Assembly: GCA_016714605.1 (NCBI GenBank)
Contig: JADKDL010000011.1
Location: 1-64,000, forward strand
Reading direction: 5' to 3'
Origin: Bacteroidales bacterium
Lineage (GTDB): Bacteria; Bacteroidota; Bacteroidia; Bacteroidales; UBA1715
Length of the DNA stretch: 64,000 bases
Position numbers and translations under genes: made by a program. This document shows, piece after piece, positions 40,677-49,607 of this stretch; positions within the stretch are counted from its first letter, which is position 1, and each line of letters opens with the position of its first letter. The notes below the pieces were generated by a model. The model was not told the DNA's origin, did not search any database, and was given only the letters and a program-made list of their open reading frames with translations.

Positions 40677-40765
40677 GCCCATCAAAGGATATACGCCTAT
40701 GCCGCCGAAAGCCAACGCTCGAAGCCAACGCAGGGCGGCACAAGCGCATATCCCAGCCGTTGTGC
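40677..40765 (+). other. attC-like recombination site 26, end of the 10.7-kb cassette
   Basis: ACGCCCATC complements the cassette start GATGGGCGT (30079), so both cassette ends share the altered AT in place of TT/AA. Arms GGATATACGCCTATGCCGCC and GGCGGCACAAGCGCATATCC pair. The loop repeats AAGCCAACGC, like the loops of the hairpins at 1857, 46275 and 53587. Core GTTGTGC. Confidence 0.8.
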
Positions 40766-40788
40766 GTCACTTTATAGAAACATTCCGT

Positions 40789-41598
40789 ATGAAACAAAAA
40801 ATTAAAAAATGGACATTAAGGCTGACTGTAACAGGACTGTTTATAGCTGGACTTTTATTGATAATAATTTTAAATCCTATATTGACATACGCCAACAAAA
40901 CAACACATAAAACTTTTTACAATTTACCATAACACAAAATCTTGACCCATTATTAACTCACAACTTGACAATGCAAACGACCTTTTGAAAACAAGGGGAA
41001 TTTTATAACGACAAACTTAATCTTGACATTTGCTTAAATAACGGCTCAAAATATACACGACTTATTGAAATAATTGGTGGAAGGCAATTTGCAAGAGGAT
41101 TTTATTGATAAGGTATTTTATTTGGCAACGTCAACTTTAAAAGAAAATTATGTTGAACTACAAGGATATAAATGAACTTAACACAACTTTTAGCACACGG
41201 AAATGACACATTGTTTACAGTTTGATAAATTTGGATTTTGGAAATCAAAACCTATTGCTAACATTGACAATTGGAAATGGGAAGGTTATGCTGAATATAT
41301 TGCACGACAAAATACAAACCAGAAAGACCTGATAAAAAATTTAGACCGACTAAATCAATCAGACAAAAATAGTTGGGAAATAACATTTGATGATAGCACA
41401 ATTGCTTCAAGAGAATATTTCAATTATTGGACAATGGTTCAGTATTGTATGGACATTAAGAAAATGAACTACAAACAACTTTTAGCAGACACAACAAAAG
41501 AACAAGATTTAAAACAAGAAATGGAAAAGTGGTATGAAGAAAAAAAAGCGAACGCACAACATCGGTTTTGCAATAGTGGGGCTGATGGAAGTAATTGA
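40789..41598 (+). pseudogene. Membrane-anchored metallopeptidase-like gene, decayed copy
   Basis: Clearly related to the gene at 55766 (same start MKQKIKKWTLRLTVTGLF and same end). At least seven one- or two-base differences break the frame, and the HExxH region reads CACACGGAAATGACACATTG instead of a clean HEMTH codon run. It could be decay, but most changes are in homopolymers. The reading frame ends inside the attC. Confidence 0.75.
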
Positions 41599-41685
41599 GC
41601 ATTTGCAATTCTATGAAACATTTGTACTTTTACCAAGCTGACGTTTTTCAAATTCCCCACCATCGCAAGCCAAAAACCATAGTGG
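41554..41685 (+). other. attC-like recombination site 27 with lost core
   Basis: CGCACAAC complements the cassette start GTTGTGCG (40759), and GGTTTTGCAATAGTGGGG pairs with CCCCACCATCGCAAGCC. The expected GTT is replaced by AT (ACCATAGTGG), so this boundary may be dead or misread. Confidence 0.65.
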
Positions 41686-41795
41686 TTATTTACCGAGAGA
41701 CACCCAAAATTACAAACTATGTATACATTGAAAACTTACAATTGAATTATACATTCAAGCCACATACTACACCGAAAATGGTTATGCTGATATTG

Positions 41796-42791
41796 GGTTT
41801 CAATTTCGACATTCCGAGATTTAGTTGAACAAGTTGCTAAACTTTCCTTTCTTAACAAGGATTATTTATTATTTTTCAGAGGACAGAAAAATGATTATCG
41901 AAATAAAATAAATAGTTCAACTTTTTATCCAACAATTTATAGAGGCGAATATTTAACTCAACAAGAATTAGATTTTCGATTTGACAAACTTAATAGAAAA
42001 GTGCTGTACCTTAATGAGAATTTTAAGAAGCATAAAATTAGCGAAAGCTTCACTTGAATTAAGAAGAAAACGATCATTCAATGGAGTGATTACAACACTA
42101 CGAGGTAACTGAAACACCATGAATGACACGCACACCTTTTGAGAGTTGTCGTTCTATTTGCACAACTTATAATGAAGAAAAGATGCTTATTTATGTTTTT
42201 GGACTCAATACATTTTCATTAATAGAATTTCTGTAAACTCTGAACAGATTTAATGAAACATTACTTTTAAGGTATTTACCACCACAAGCATTAACTATAT
42301 TTCCAAAGAAGGATATTTAGTTGGAACTGATGATATAACCAACGAATACCTCAAATAAAGAAATGGAGACTTGAACAATGACTAATTGCAAAATTAGAAA
42401 TACCAAACAACGACAAATTTTGGGCAAAGACTTTAAGAGGCCACCTGAAACAGCACTTTATCCCAAAATTGATGTCATGAAAAATTTAGAAGGTAGGTAG
42501 ACAGAAATTTTGCCTTGACAAACACCACAGGACTTGGAGAATTCCTAAAATTATGGACAGAATTTGAGCAAACTATTTTGAATGACCAAAAAATATAAGC
42601 GAGAAGTTCATAATATAAGAGAAGCGTTATTAATCTTAATGAAGTACAAGGAAGAAAAATATGGGCTTCTTAAAGAGTATGACTATTTAAGAATGTTTAG
42701 GAATAAATTGGTACATAATCCGACAGGTTTGACAAACGAAGAAATTAGAAAGAATACTCAAACATTGAAAATAACTAAAATAGAATATTAA
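41796..42791 (+). pseudogene. FRG-domain gene remnant with HEPN-like C-terminal motif
   Basis: Readable in pieces over several frames: FRDLVEQVAKLSFLNKDYL, LFFRGQKNDYRNKINSSTFY (the FRG motif), then RYLPPQALTIFPKEGYLVGT, and a last intact frame 42582-42791 with YDYLRMFRNKLVHNPTGLTN. RNKLVH fits the RNxxxH pattern of HEPN ribonucleases. FRG-domain proteins are found in phage defence. Many frame breaks make this a pseudogene as given. Confidence 0.6.
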
Positions 42792-42981
42792 TGGGCTTGC
42801 TAAAACAATTTAGAAAACATAATATTTGAATTTGCTTACATAAAGATATTTCCGTAATGGAACAAATGAGTGAAGAAGAATACAAACAAATTTTTCTAAA
42901 TGGCAGGCAAAAAGAGGAATAACATTGAACAATGTACAAAGCTTTGGGAAGCGTAAGAATTTTGAAATAGAGCATTGATAA

Positions 42982-43140
42982 GTGTTACAAATTATTTTGG
43001 GCATTTCAAGTTGTTTATTTGCAGGATATATTTTACTTGAGAAAGTTCAAAAGGATAAAATAAACCAACCCACAGCTTATATTTTATTATTTGTATTGGT
43101 TTTATCACTTGCTTTATGTGGATATTCGCTGTGTAAATAA
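42982..43140 (+). CDS. Small two-helix membrane protein
   Basis: About 52 residues from a GTG: ILGISSCLFAGYILLEKV and AYILLFVLVLSLALCGYSLC are two hydrophobic helices with a short polar loop. It sits in a decayed cassette and could be a fragment. Low confidence. Confidence 0.35.
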   Translation: MLQIILGISSCLFAGYILLEKVQKDKINQPTAYILLFVLVLSLALCGYSLCK

Positions 43141-43212
43141 AGGAAGTAAACTTAATGACATTAAAATACATGTTGATATGTTTAAAGTTGAATACTGTAC
43201 CTTTTATATAAA

Positions 43213-43482
43213 TTGTTAAGGCCCCAAAGAGTATATTCGGTTTCAAAAATTAATGAAATAGTAAGCAGGTTTATAAATACAATTTGGATTATTTTAGCTA
43301 TAAAGTATTTCATTGATAATCTAACTTTAAAATATACGACCTTTTCCAACGTTGACTTTTTAGTTTGGTTAAGTATCATTCGTTTTAGGGGCCTTTGTAT
43401 TGGCTATATTGATTTGCATGGAAGAGGACGTTTTAAGAAAGAAAAAGTGAAATTTTATAAACTAAAAATTTATATTGAATAA
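43213..43482 (+). CDS. Hypothetical protein in decayed cassette
   Basis: 89 residues with a moderately hydrophobic stretch (RFINTIWIILAIKYFIDNL) and a basic C-terminus (GRGRFKKEKVKFYKLKIYI). It ends directly at the attC inverse core, as other cassette genes do, which speaks mildly for a real, perhaps truncated, gene. No family recognised. Confidence 0.35.
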   Translation: MLRPQRVYSVSKINEIVSRFINTIWIILAIKYFIDNLTLKYTTFSNVDFLVWLSIIRFRGLCIGYIDLHGRGRFKKEKVKFYKLKIYIE

Positions 43483-43604
43483 AAAACAAGGGTTTGGCAA
43501 ATGGGGCAGTGCTAAATTTGCTTTCGTACTTCTATCAACATTTGTGGTTTATTGAACATTTGAGCTTCGATTTCCCCCTACCGCCAAGCCCCAGACCGTT
43601 ATAG
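43481..43604 (+). other. attC-like recombination site 28
   Basis: AAAAAAC then AAGGGTTTGGCAAATGGGG pairs with CCCCCTACCGCCAAGCCC before core GTTATAG. The tag before AAC does not match the preceding cassette start, in line with decay or a fused cassette. Confidence 0.75.
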
Positions 43605-44357
43605 CGCATAACATATAAATTCTACATTTCAACTGCTAGAGACTTGGAAATTTAGTAAAACGACATTGTTTGATTCCGATTTTCTCAGGAAACAATTATG
43701 GACTTTTAGCTGAAAAGAATTTTTGGTTTAGACTTAAATTTTTTTGCAAATCGCTTGCGCTTTTAAGGCTTAAACAAGAAGAAAATAGGGCAAATTTCTA
43801 GGGGCAATGAGGATCGAAATCGGAAACGAAAAATATTTAGGTTAATCGATTTGGACTGGATCAATAAGATTTACCCAATTGGCTGAATGGGTTGAAATTA
43901 TAGCTCAAAGGCTGAAAGAATTTAAACTACCTTGCCAAATATTGGGCTCGTAAACGAAAACGAAACTAAAAATTGTTACGAAACAAGAAGCCTAAATAAT
44001 CGCTAGAATGGCTTTCGTTTTGTCAAAAATAGTAAAATAATCGGCGGCGAAAAGTTCATGTAATTTTCCTTGGAAAACAAGCCCGATTCTTTTGGAACAA
44101 TAATAAAATATGGCTAAATGTCGCCTTTGGGAAACGATGAACAATTTTAGCAATTTGCAAATTAATACTCAAAAGGTAGTTTAAATTTGGCTAAATAGCT
44201 ATGAAGCTAAGTAGAAAAAGAAAGTTACGCGCTATAACACGGCCTTTGCGCCAGGCGAGAAACTAAGTGGAATTTGAGTTTATGGACTCGTATTAAATAT
44301 GATTAGGAAAATGTATATTTGTAATTCGAAATCCGCCTATGCGCAAAGCCTAGTCCG
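43599..44357 (+). repeat. Gene-less repeated cassette, copy 12
   Basis: Full-length; its middle matches copy 6. Two small private deletions near 44100-44150 shorten one arm of the inner inverted repeat. In tandem with copy 13. Confidence 0.9.
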
Positions 44358-44363
44358 TTATAG
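44232..44363 (+). other. attC-like recombination site 29 (of gene-less cassette)
   Basis: CTATAAC with GGCCTTTGCGCCAGGCGA arm; closing core GTTATAG of copy 13. Confidence 0.85.
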
Positions 44364-45117
44364 CGCATAAAATATAAATTCTACATTTCAACTGCTAGGA
44401 GCTTGGAATTTAAGTGAAACGACATTGTTTGATTTCGATTTTTCGGGAAGCAATTGTAGGCTTTTATATGAAAAGAACTTTTGGCTTGGACTAAAATTTA
44501 TAAGTAAATCGCTTGCGCTTTTTAGGCTTAAACGAAAAGAAAATAGGGCAAATTTCTAGGGGCAAAGAGAATCGAAATCGGGAACGAAAAATAATTACGT
44601 AAATAGATTTGGACTAGTTCAAAACGGTTTACCAAATTGGCTGAATGGGTTGAAATTATAGCTCAAAGGCTGAAAGAATTTAAACTACCTTGCCACATAT
44701 TTGGCTCGTAAACGAAAACGAAACTAAAAATTGTTACGAAACACGCACGGCGACAATCACTAAAATGGCTTTCGTTTGGACAAAAATAGTGAACTCATGG
44801 GCGAAACAATTTCTAGGGATTTTCCTTGAAAACAAGGCCGATTTTAGGGAACAAGGATTAAAAATTGGGCTAATTGTCGCCTTGGGAAACGATGTACAAT
44901 TTTAGTTTACAATTTGCAAATTATTAGCCGAAAAGGTAGTTCAAATTTGGCTAAAAAGCTGGGACGCTGAGTAGAAAAAGAAAATTACGCGCTATAACAC
45001 GGCCTTTGCGCCAGGCGGGAAACTAAGTGAAATTTGAGTTTATGGACTCATATTAAATATGATTAGGAAAATGTATATTTGTAGTTCGAATACCGCCTAT
45101 GCGCAAAGCCTGATCCG
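44358..45117 (+). repeat. Gene-less repeated cassette, copy 13
   Basis: Full-length copy and the last one in the window; none of the 19 kb downstream contains another. No convincing open frame. Confidence 0.9.
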
Positions 45118-45123
45118 TTATAT
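44992..45123 (+). other. attC-like recombination site 30 (of gene-less cassette)
   Basis: CTATAAC with GGCCTTTGCGCCAGGCGG arm; closing core GTTATAT. Confidence 0.85.
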
Positions 45124-45148
45124 GCCATTTTAGAGAGAACATTACACA

Positions 45149-45616
45149 ATGAAAATTCTTACTTACTTGACTGACAACCTCTATTACCACCAAAAAAAGT
45201 TGGAAGGTTTCGCAATATTTTTGCTTTGTTTAATAATAGCTTTTCAGTTTGAAAATTTTAAATTAACTTGGTTATGGAACGACAAAATTCTTATTGCGAT
45301 AGTATTAGTTCTAATAATTATATTAACTTCATTAATTTGGGTAAGAATAGAAAGAAAAAGAACTAATGAACTAATAGAGCAAATTAAAACTGAAACACTT
45401 TCAAATAAACCTCAATTAGAAAACCCAACAACAGAACTATCAGTAAGACAAAGGCAAGTATTTGATTTAATTGTATCAGGAAAATCAAACAAGGAAATAA
45501 TGGATGAATTATGTATTGAATTAAGCACACTCAAAACACATATCAACAATATTTACAGAATAGTTAATATTAAATCTAGGAAAGAGATGAATAAATATAA
45601 AAACTCAAAAAATTAG
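45149..45616 (+). CDS. Membrane-bound LuxR-type regulator
   Basis: 155 residues. Two hydrophobic helices (IFLLCLIIAF and ILIAIVLVLIIILTSLIW) are followed by a linker and a C-terminal GerE/LuxR helix-turn-helix: LSVRQRQVFDLIVSGKSNKE, then LCIELSTLKTHINNIYRIVN. A DNA-binding domain fixed at the membrane suggests a small one-component sensor. Its first helix region resembles that of the next small protein (LTWLWNDKI versus LTWLWTDNI), so the pair may be related by duplication. Confidence 0.8.
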   Translation: MKILTYLTDNLYYHQKKLEGFAIFLLCLIIAFQFENFKLTWLWNDKILIAIVLVLIIILTSLIWVRIERKRTNELIEQIKTETLSNKPQLENPTTELSVRQRQVFDLIVSGKSNKEIMDELCIELSTLKTHINNIYRIVNIKSRKEMNKYKNSKN

Positions 45617-45728
45617 GCAACGAAATAGGAGAAATCAACCTTTTTTCAACCTTAAATCAACCCTTTTCAACCTTGCAGACAGAAATTCAAAAATTAATTT
45701 TGCAGTTCACAATTTAAAATTTTAAAAA

Positions 45729-45926
45729 ATGAAACGAAGAAATTTATTTATGTCTTTGACAATTATGTTAGGAATGTTTACTGTTGCTTTTAACTTTAAT
45801 GACGAGCAATTAACTTGGCTTTGGACTGACAATATACCAGTTGCAATAATATTAGGAATAACAACTATAATTACTGGAATTATATGGATAAAATACCAAA
45901 AGAAAATTAAATGTTCAAAACAATAA
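45729..45926 (+). CDS. Small two-helix membrane protein
   Basis: 65 residues: FMSLTIMLGMFTVAFNF and PVAIILGITTIITGIIWIKY, then a basic tail. Same general layout as the N-terminal part of the preceding regulator (shared LTWLW), without the helix-turn-helix. Perhaps a partner that senses or modulates it. Second gene of the same cassette. Confidence 0.65.
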   Translation: MKRRNLFMSLTIMLGMFTVAFNFNDEQLTWLWTDNIPVAIILGITTIITGIIWIKYQKKIKCSKQ

Positions 45927-45942
45927 TTAACAAAAAAACGGC

Positions 45943-46075
45943 ATATAACATGGGTTTGCCAAAAGTGGGGCAGAATCGTAGCTTTGAGCATTTGGAATTC
46001 TATTGAACGCTATTGTAAATTTGAGCATTAGTATTTCAAAATCCTCAACCTTCGGCAAGCCCAAAAACGTTGGGT
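45943..46075 (+). other. attC-like recombination site 31
   Basis: GGCATATAAC complements the cassette start GTTATATGCC (45117), 10 bp. Arms GGGTTTGCCAAAAGTGGGG and CCTTCGGCAAGCCC pair. Core GTTGGGT. Confidence 0.9.
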
Positions 46076-46274
46076 GCAAGTGTAAAAGACGACCATACTA
46101 CAACAAAACGACTGACTTAAACAAGAAAAAGTAAACCATTTTGACAGGTGACCAAAGACAGAAAAACGATACTACAAACGGACAGAAACTAATCCGACAC
46201 GCTGACCGACCCTATGTTTTTTATTTTTTTCCCACCGCACATTTTTTAAAAACAATTTTAACTCACCGCACGGT

Positions 46275-46332
46275 CAAGCACATTTGGTTTTTCCCAACGC
46301 TAAAGCCAACGCTGAAAAACCAAAAGAGCTTG
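46275..46332. repeat. Imperfect hairpin with AACGC-type loop, copy 2
   Basis: CAAGCACATTTGGTTTTTC pairs with GAAAAACCAAAAGAGCTTG except at the ACA/AGA positions; the loop is CCAACGCTAAAGCCAACGCT. Lies in the long leader of the restriction cassette. Confidence 0.65.
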
Positions 46333-46364
46333 CCCCTACCCACCCACGATAATATTGTGGACAT

Positions 46365-46399
46365 TTACACTATTGGACAGTGTAATTTTACTATCTTTG
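46365..46399 (+). promoter_or_regulatory. Candidate promoter and operator of the type I restriction operon
   Basis: TTACACT and AGTGTAA (46365-46371 and 46379-46385) are a perfect 7-bp inverted repeat with 7 bases between. It overlaps TTG (46373-46375), which is 16 bases before TATCTTTG (46392-46399), a Bacteroidota-type -7 box. Such a palindrome over the promoter would suit control by the XRE protein encoded 26 bases downstream. The 16-base spacing is slightly short. Confidence 0.5.
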
Positions 46400-46425
46400 A
46401 CCTGTTAAAAATTAATTAGGCTTCA

Positions 46426-46614
46426 ATGAACCGAATTAAAGAAGTACTTAAGGAAAAGGGCATCTCACAGACTTGGCTTGCCAAGAAGTTGGACAAGAGT
46501 TACAATACAATAAACGAGTATGCACGCAATGTGAGACAGCCGAGCATTGAAGACCTGTACCGAATTGCAAAAATTTTGGACGTTAACGCCAAAGATTTAT
46601 TGAAAGAAGAATAA
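46426..46614 (+). CDS. XRE-family regulator of the restriction operon
   Basis: 62 residues: an HTH_3 domain with GISQTWLAKKLDKSYNTINE as the helix-turn-helix. Very short, like controller (C) proteins of restriction-modification systems. Its stop overlaps the hsdR start (TAATG). Likely binds the palindrome just upstream and times expression of the nuclease after transfer; this is inference. Confidence 0.85.
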   Translation: MNRIKEVLKEKGISQTWLAKKLDKSYNTINEYARNVRQPSIEDLYRIAKILDVNAKDLLKEE

Positions 46615-49607
46615 TGAGTAAAGAAAATCAAATAGAACTAAACCTCATAGAGCAACTAAAAGGGTTGAAATATATTCATCGTCCCGACATAGTTGACAGG
46701 AAAACGCTAGAGCAAAACTTTAAAGCCAAATTTGAAGAACTCAACCGTGTTCACTTATCAGATAATGAGTTTTTGAAACTTAGAGAAGAAATCATCAATT
46801 CAGATGTTTTCCTTGCGTCAAAAAAATTACGTGAAAGACAATACTTTCAACGTGAGGACGGAACGCCTTTACATTACACTTTAGTAAATATTAAAGATTG
46901 GTGTAAAAATGACTTTGAAATTATCAGTCAATTACGAATCAATACCGAAAACAGCCATCAACGTTACGATATTATTTTACTGATTAACGGCTTGCCTGTG
47001 GTGCAAATCGAGTTAAAGAAACTTGATATTTCACCACGAAAAGCAATGCAACAAATTGTGGATTATAAAAATGAACCTGGCAACGGTTACGGAAATTCAT
47101 TGCTTTGCTTTATGCAGTTGTTTATTGTGAGCAACAGAACAAATACATATTATTTTGCCAACAACAAGATTCAGCATTTTCAATTTAATGCAGACGAACA
47201 ATTTTTGCCGATTTACCAATTAGCAGACGAAACAAATAAGAAAATTACGCATCTTGATTTATTTACTGAAAAGTTTCTGAGCAAGTGTACACTTGGTGAA
47301 ATGATTAGCAAGTATATGGTTTTGGTAGAAAGCGAACAAAAATTGCTCGTAATGCGACCGTATCAGATTTATGCAGTAAAAGCGATTGAAGAATGTGTAA
47401 AACAAAACAGAGGAAACGGTTATATCTGGCACACCACAGGTAGCGGTAAAACTTTGACCTCTTTCAAAGCTTCTACCCTTTTAAAGGACAATCCCGAAAT
47501 TGAAAAATGTTTGTTTGTGGTTGATCGTAAAGACCTTGACCGACAAACACGTGAGGAATTCAATAAATTTCAGGAAGGAAGTGTAGAAGAAAACACCAAT
47601 ACAGAAACTTTGGTAAGGCGTTTACTCTCTACAGACTATACCGACAAAGTTATTGTTACAACTATTCAAAAATTGGGCTTGTCACTAGACGGTACTTACA
47701 AGAAAAACTATAAAGAACGATTAGAGCCATTAAGTAAAAAACGTGTGGTTTTCATCTTTGATGAGTGCCACCGTTCGCAATTTGGTGAAAATCACAAAGC
47801 GATTAAAGAGTTTTTTCCAAATGCTCAATTATTTGGTTTTACAGGTACACCTATTTTTGATGAAAACGCCACTTACAGCATAAGAGAAGGAGAATATGCC
47901 TCTTACAAAACAACGGAGGACATTTTTCAACAACGACTACATTCTTATACTATTACCCACGCAATAGATGACAAAAACGTATTGCGTTTTCATATTGATT
48001 ATTTCAAAGGAAATAAAAACCAAAAACCCGGAGAAGCAATTTCAAGACAGGCAGTAGTTGAAGCCATATTGAACAAACACAATGCTGCGACAAATTCAAG
48101 AAAGTTCAATGCTGTTTTGGCAACGGCTTCAATCAATAATGCCATTGAGTACTATCAACTTTTCAAAGAAATTCAAATAAAGAAACAAGCCGAAAATGCG
48201 GAGTACGTGTCATTAAATATTGCTTGTGTTTTTTCACCCCCTTCTCAACTCATTGCTAATCAAAGTGACCAGCAAAGTCAAAAAAATGCGGCTGACATCA
48301 AACAATTACAGGAGGATTTGACACAAGAACATGAGGACAACAAACAAAATCCCGAAGAGAAGAAAATAGCATTAACGGAAATTATTGCCGAATACAATAA
48401 GCAATTTAATACCAATCATATCATCAACGAATTTGATTTGTACTATCAAGATGTACAAAGACGTATAAAAGACCAACAATACAGCAACAAAGACTATCCC
48501 CACGAAAACAAAATTGACATTACCATAGTGGTAGATATGTTGCTTACAGGTTTTGACAGCAAATACCTCAATACTTTATATGTTGACAAAAACCTTAAAT
48601 ACCACGGATTGATTCAGGCTTTTTCAAGAACCAACCGTGTGTTGAATGACACCAAACCTTACGGTAACATTTTAGATTTCCGTTCTCAACAAGAATCCGT
48701 AAATCAAGCAATTGCACTTTTCTCAGGAGAAGATAACGGCAAAGCAAGAGAAATTTGGTTGGTTGACCCTGCACCTTTAATGATTGACAAATACAAGGAA
48801 GCCGTTGAAAAATTGGGCTTGTTTATGCAGGAGCATAGTTTGGTAAACGAACCACAAGAAGTTTACAATTTGAAGGGTGATGCAGCAAGAATTTCTTTTG
48901 TCCAAAACTTTAAGGAGGTACAACGCCTTAAAACACAGCTTGATCAGTACACCGACTTAGACGAAGAACAAAAAGCGAAAATCAAAGCCATCTTGCCTGA
49001 TGACACTTTACAGGAGTTCCGAAGTTCGTACATAGAAACTGCCAAGCAGTTACGAGAAATACAGCAAAAAAAAGGTGAAAATGCACCGCCCGAAATTCAG
49101 CAACTCGACTTTGAATTTGTGCTGTTTGCTTCTGCCGTGATTGATTATGATTACATAATGAATCTGATTGCAGACAGTACGCAGAAGAAACCTGCTAAGC
49201 AAATAATGACCAAGCCACAAATAATTAACTTGTTGAAATCTAATTCTAATTTAATGGATGATGAAGATTTAGCCGAGTTTATAGAGCAAGTTGATTGGTC
49301 AATAGGTCAAACTGCTGAAGAATTAAAACTCAATTTAGTACAATTTAAGGACAATAAACACAACAAAGAAATTGCGGCTATTGCAAATAAACACGGCTTG
49401 CACACTTCTGACCTGAAAAAGTTTATTGAAAAGATAACTAGCCGAATGATTTTTGACGGTGAAAAACTCACCGACCTTTTAGCACCATTAGATTTGAGTT
49501 GGAAAGAACGCAGAGTAAAAGAATTGGCATTGATGGAAGACTTGGTGCCACAATTAAAAAAATTTGCCCAAGGGCGTGAAATATCAGGATTAGCAGCGTA
49601 TGAGTAA
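46614..49607 (+). CDS. hsdR: Type I restriction enzyme, R subunit (HsdR)
   Basis: 997 residues, usual length. N-terminal nuclease core RYDIILLINGLPVVQIELKK (Asp about 118, ExK about 133-135), then helicase motifs: WHTTGSGKTLTSF (Walker A, about 273), FIFDECHRSQFG (DECH, about 382), FGFTGTPIFDENA and VDMLLTGFDSKYLNT. It translocates DNA and cuts at a distance when HsdS/HsdM find unmodified sites. Overlaps the XRE gene by one base and hsdS by 8 bases. Confidence 0.95.
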   Translation: MSKENQIELNLIEQLKGLKYIHRPDIVDRKTLEQNFKAKFEELNRVHLSDNEFLKLREEIINSDVFLASKKLRERQYFQREDGTPLHYTLVNIKDWCKNDFEIISQLRINTENSHQRYDIILLINGLPVVQIELKKLDISPRKAMQQIVDYKNEPGNGYGNSLLCFMQLFIVSNRTNTYYFANNKIQHFQFNADEQFLPIYQLADETNKKITHLDLFTEKFLSKCTLGEMISKYMVLVESEQKLLVMRPYQIYAVKAIEECVKQNRGNGYIWHTTGSGKTLTSFKASTLLKDNPEIEKCLFVVDRKDLDRQTREEFNKFQEGSVEENTNTETLVRRLLSTDYTDKVIVTTIQKLGLSLDGTYKKNYKERLEPLSKKRVVFIFDECHRSQFGENHKAIKEFFPNAQLFGFTGTPIFDENATYSIREGEYASYKTTEDIFQQRLHSYTITHAIDDKNVLRFHIDYFKGNKNQKPGEAISRQAVVEAILNKHNAATNSRKFNAVLATASINNAIEYYQLFKEIQIKKQAENAEYVSLNIACVFSPPSQLIANQSDQQSQKNAADIKQLQEDLTQEHEDNKQNPEEKKIALTEIIAEYNKQFNTNHIINEFDLYYQDVQRRIKDQQYSNKDYPHENKIDITIVVDMLLTGFDSKYLNTLYVDKNLKYHGLIQAFSRTNRVLNDTKPYGNILDFRSQQESVNQAIALFSGEDNGKAREIWLVDPAPLMIDKYKEAVEKLGLFMQEHSLVNEPQEVYNLKGDAARISFVQNFKEVQRLKTQLDQYTDLDEEQKAKIKAILPDDTLQEFRSSYIETAKQLREIQQKKGENAPPEIQQLDFEFVLFASAVIDYDYIMNLIADSTQKKPAKQIMTKPQIINLLKSNSNLMDDEDLAEFIEQVDWSIGQTAEELKLNLVQFKDNKHNKEIAAIANKHGLHTSDLKKFIEKITSRMIFDGEKLTDLLAPLDLSWKERRVKELALMEDLVPQLKKFAQGREISGLAAYE

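Noticed and set aside
44690..44905. A 71-aa frame inside a gene-less cassette
   Set aside because: Present in one of 13 copies only; the other copies have stops and indels in this frame, so it is not conserved.
4275..45117. The 760-bp repeats as MITEs or as a CRISPR-like array
   Set aside because: No terminal inverted repeats with target duplications in the transposon sense; copies always begin and end at integron-type cores. Units are far too long and irregularly placed for CRISPR, and no cas genes are present.
46141..46419. A 92-aa frame in the leader of the restriction operon
   Set aside because: Starts at TTG, runs through hairpin copy 2 and the promoter, and has low-complexity composition.
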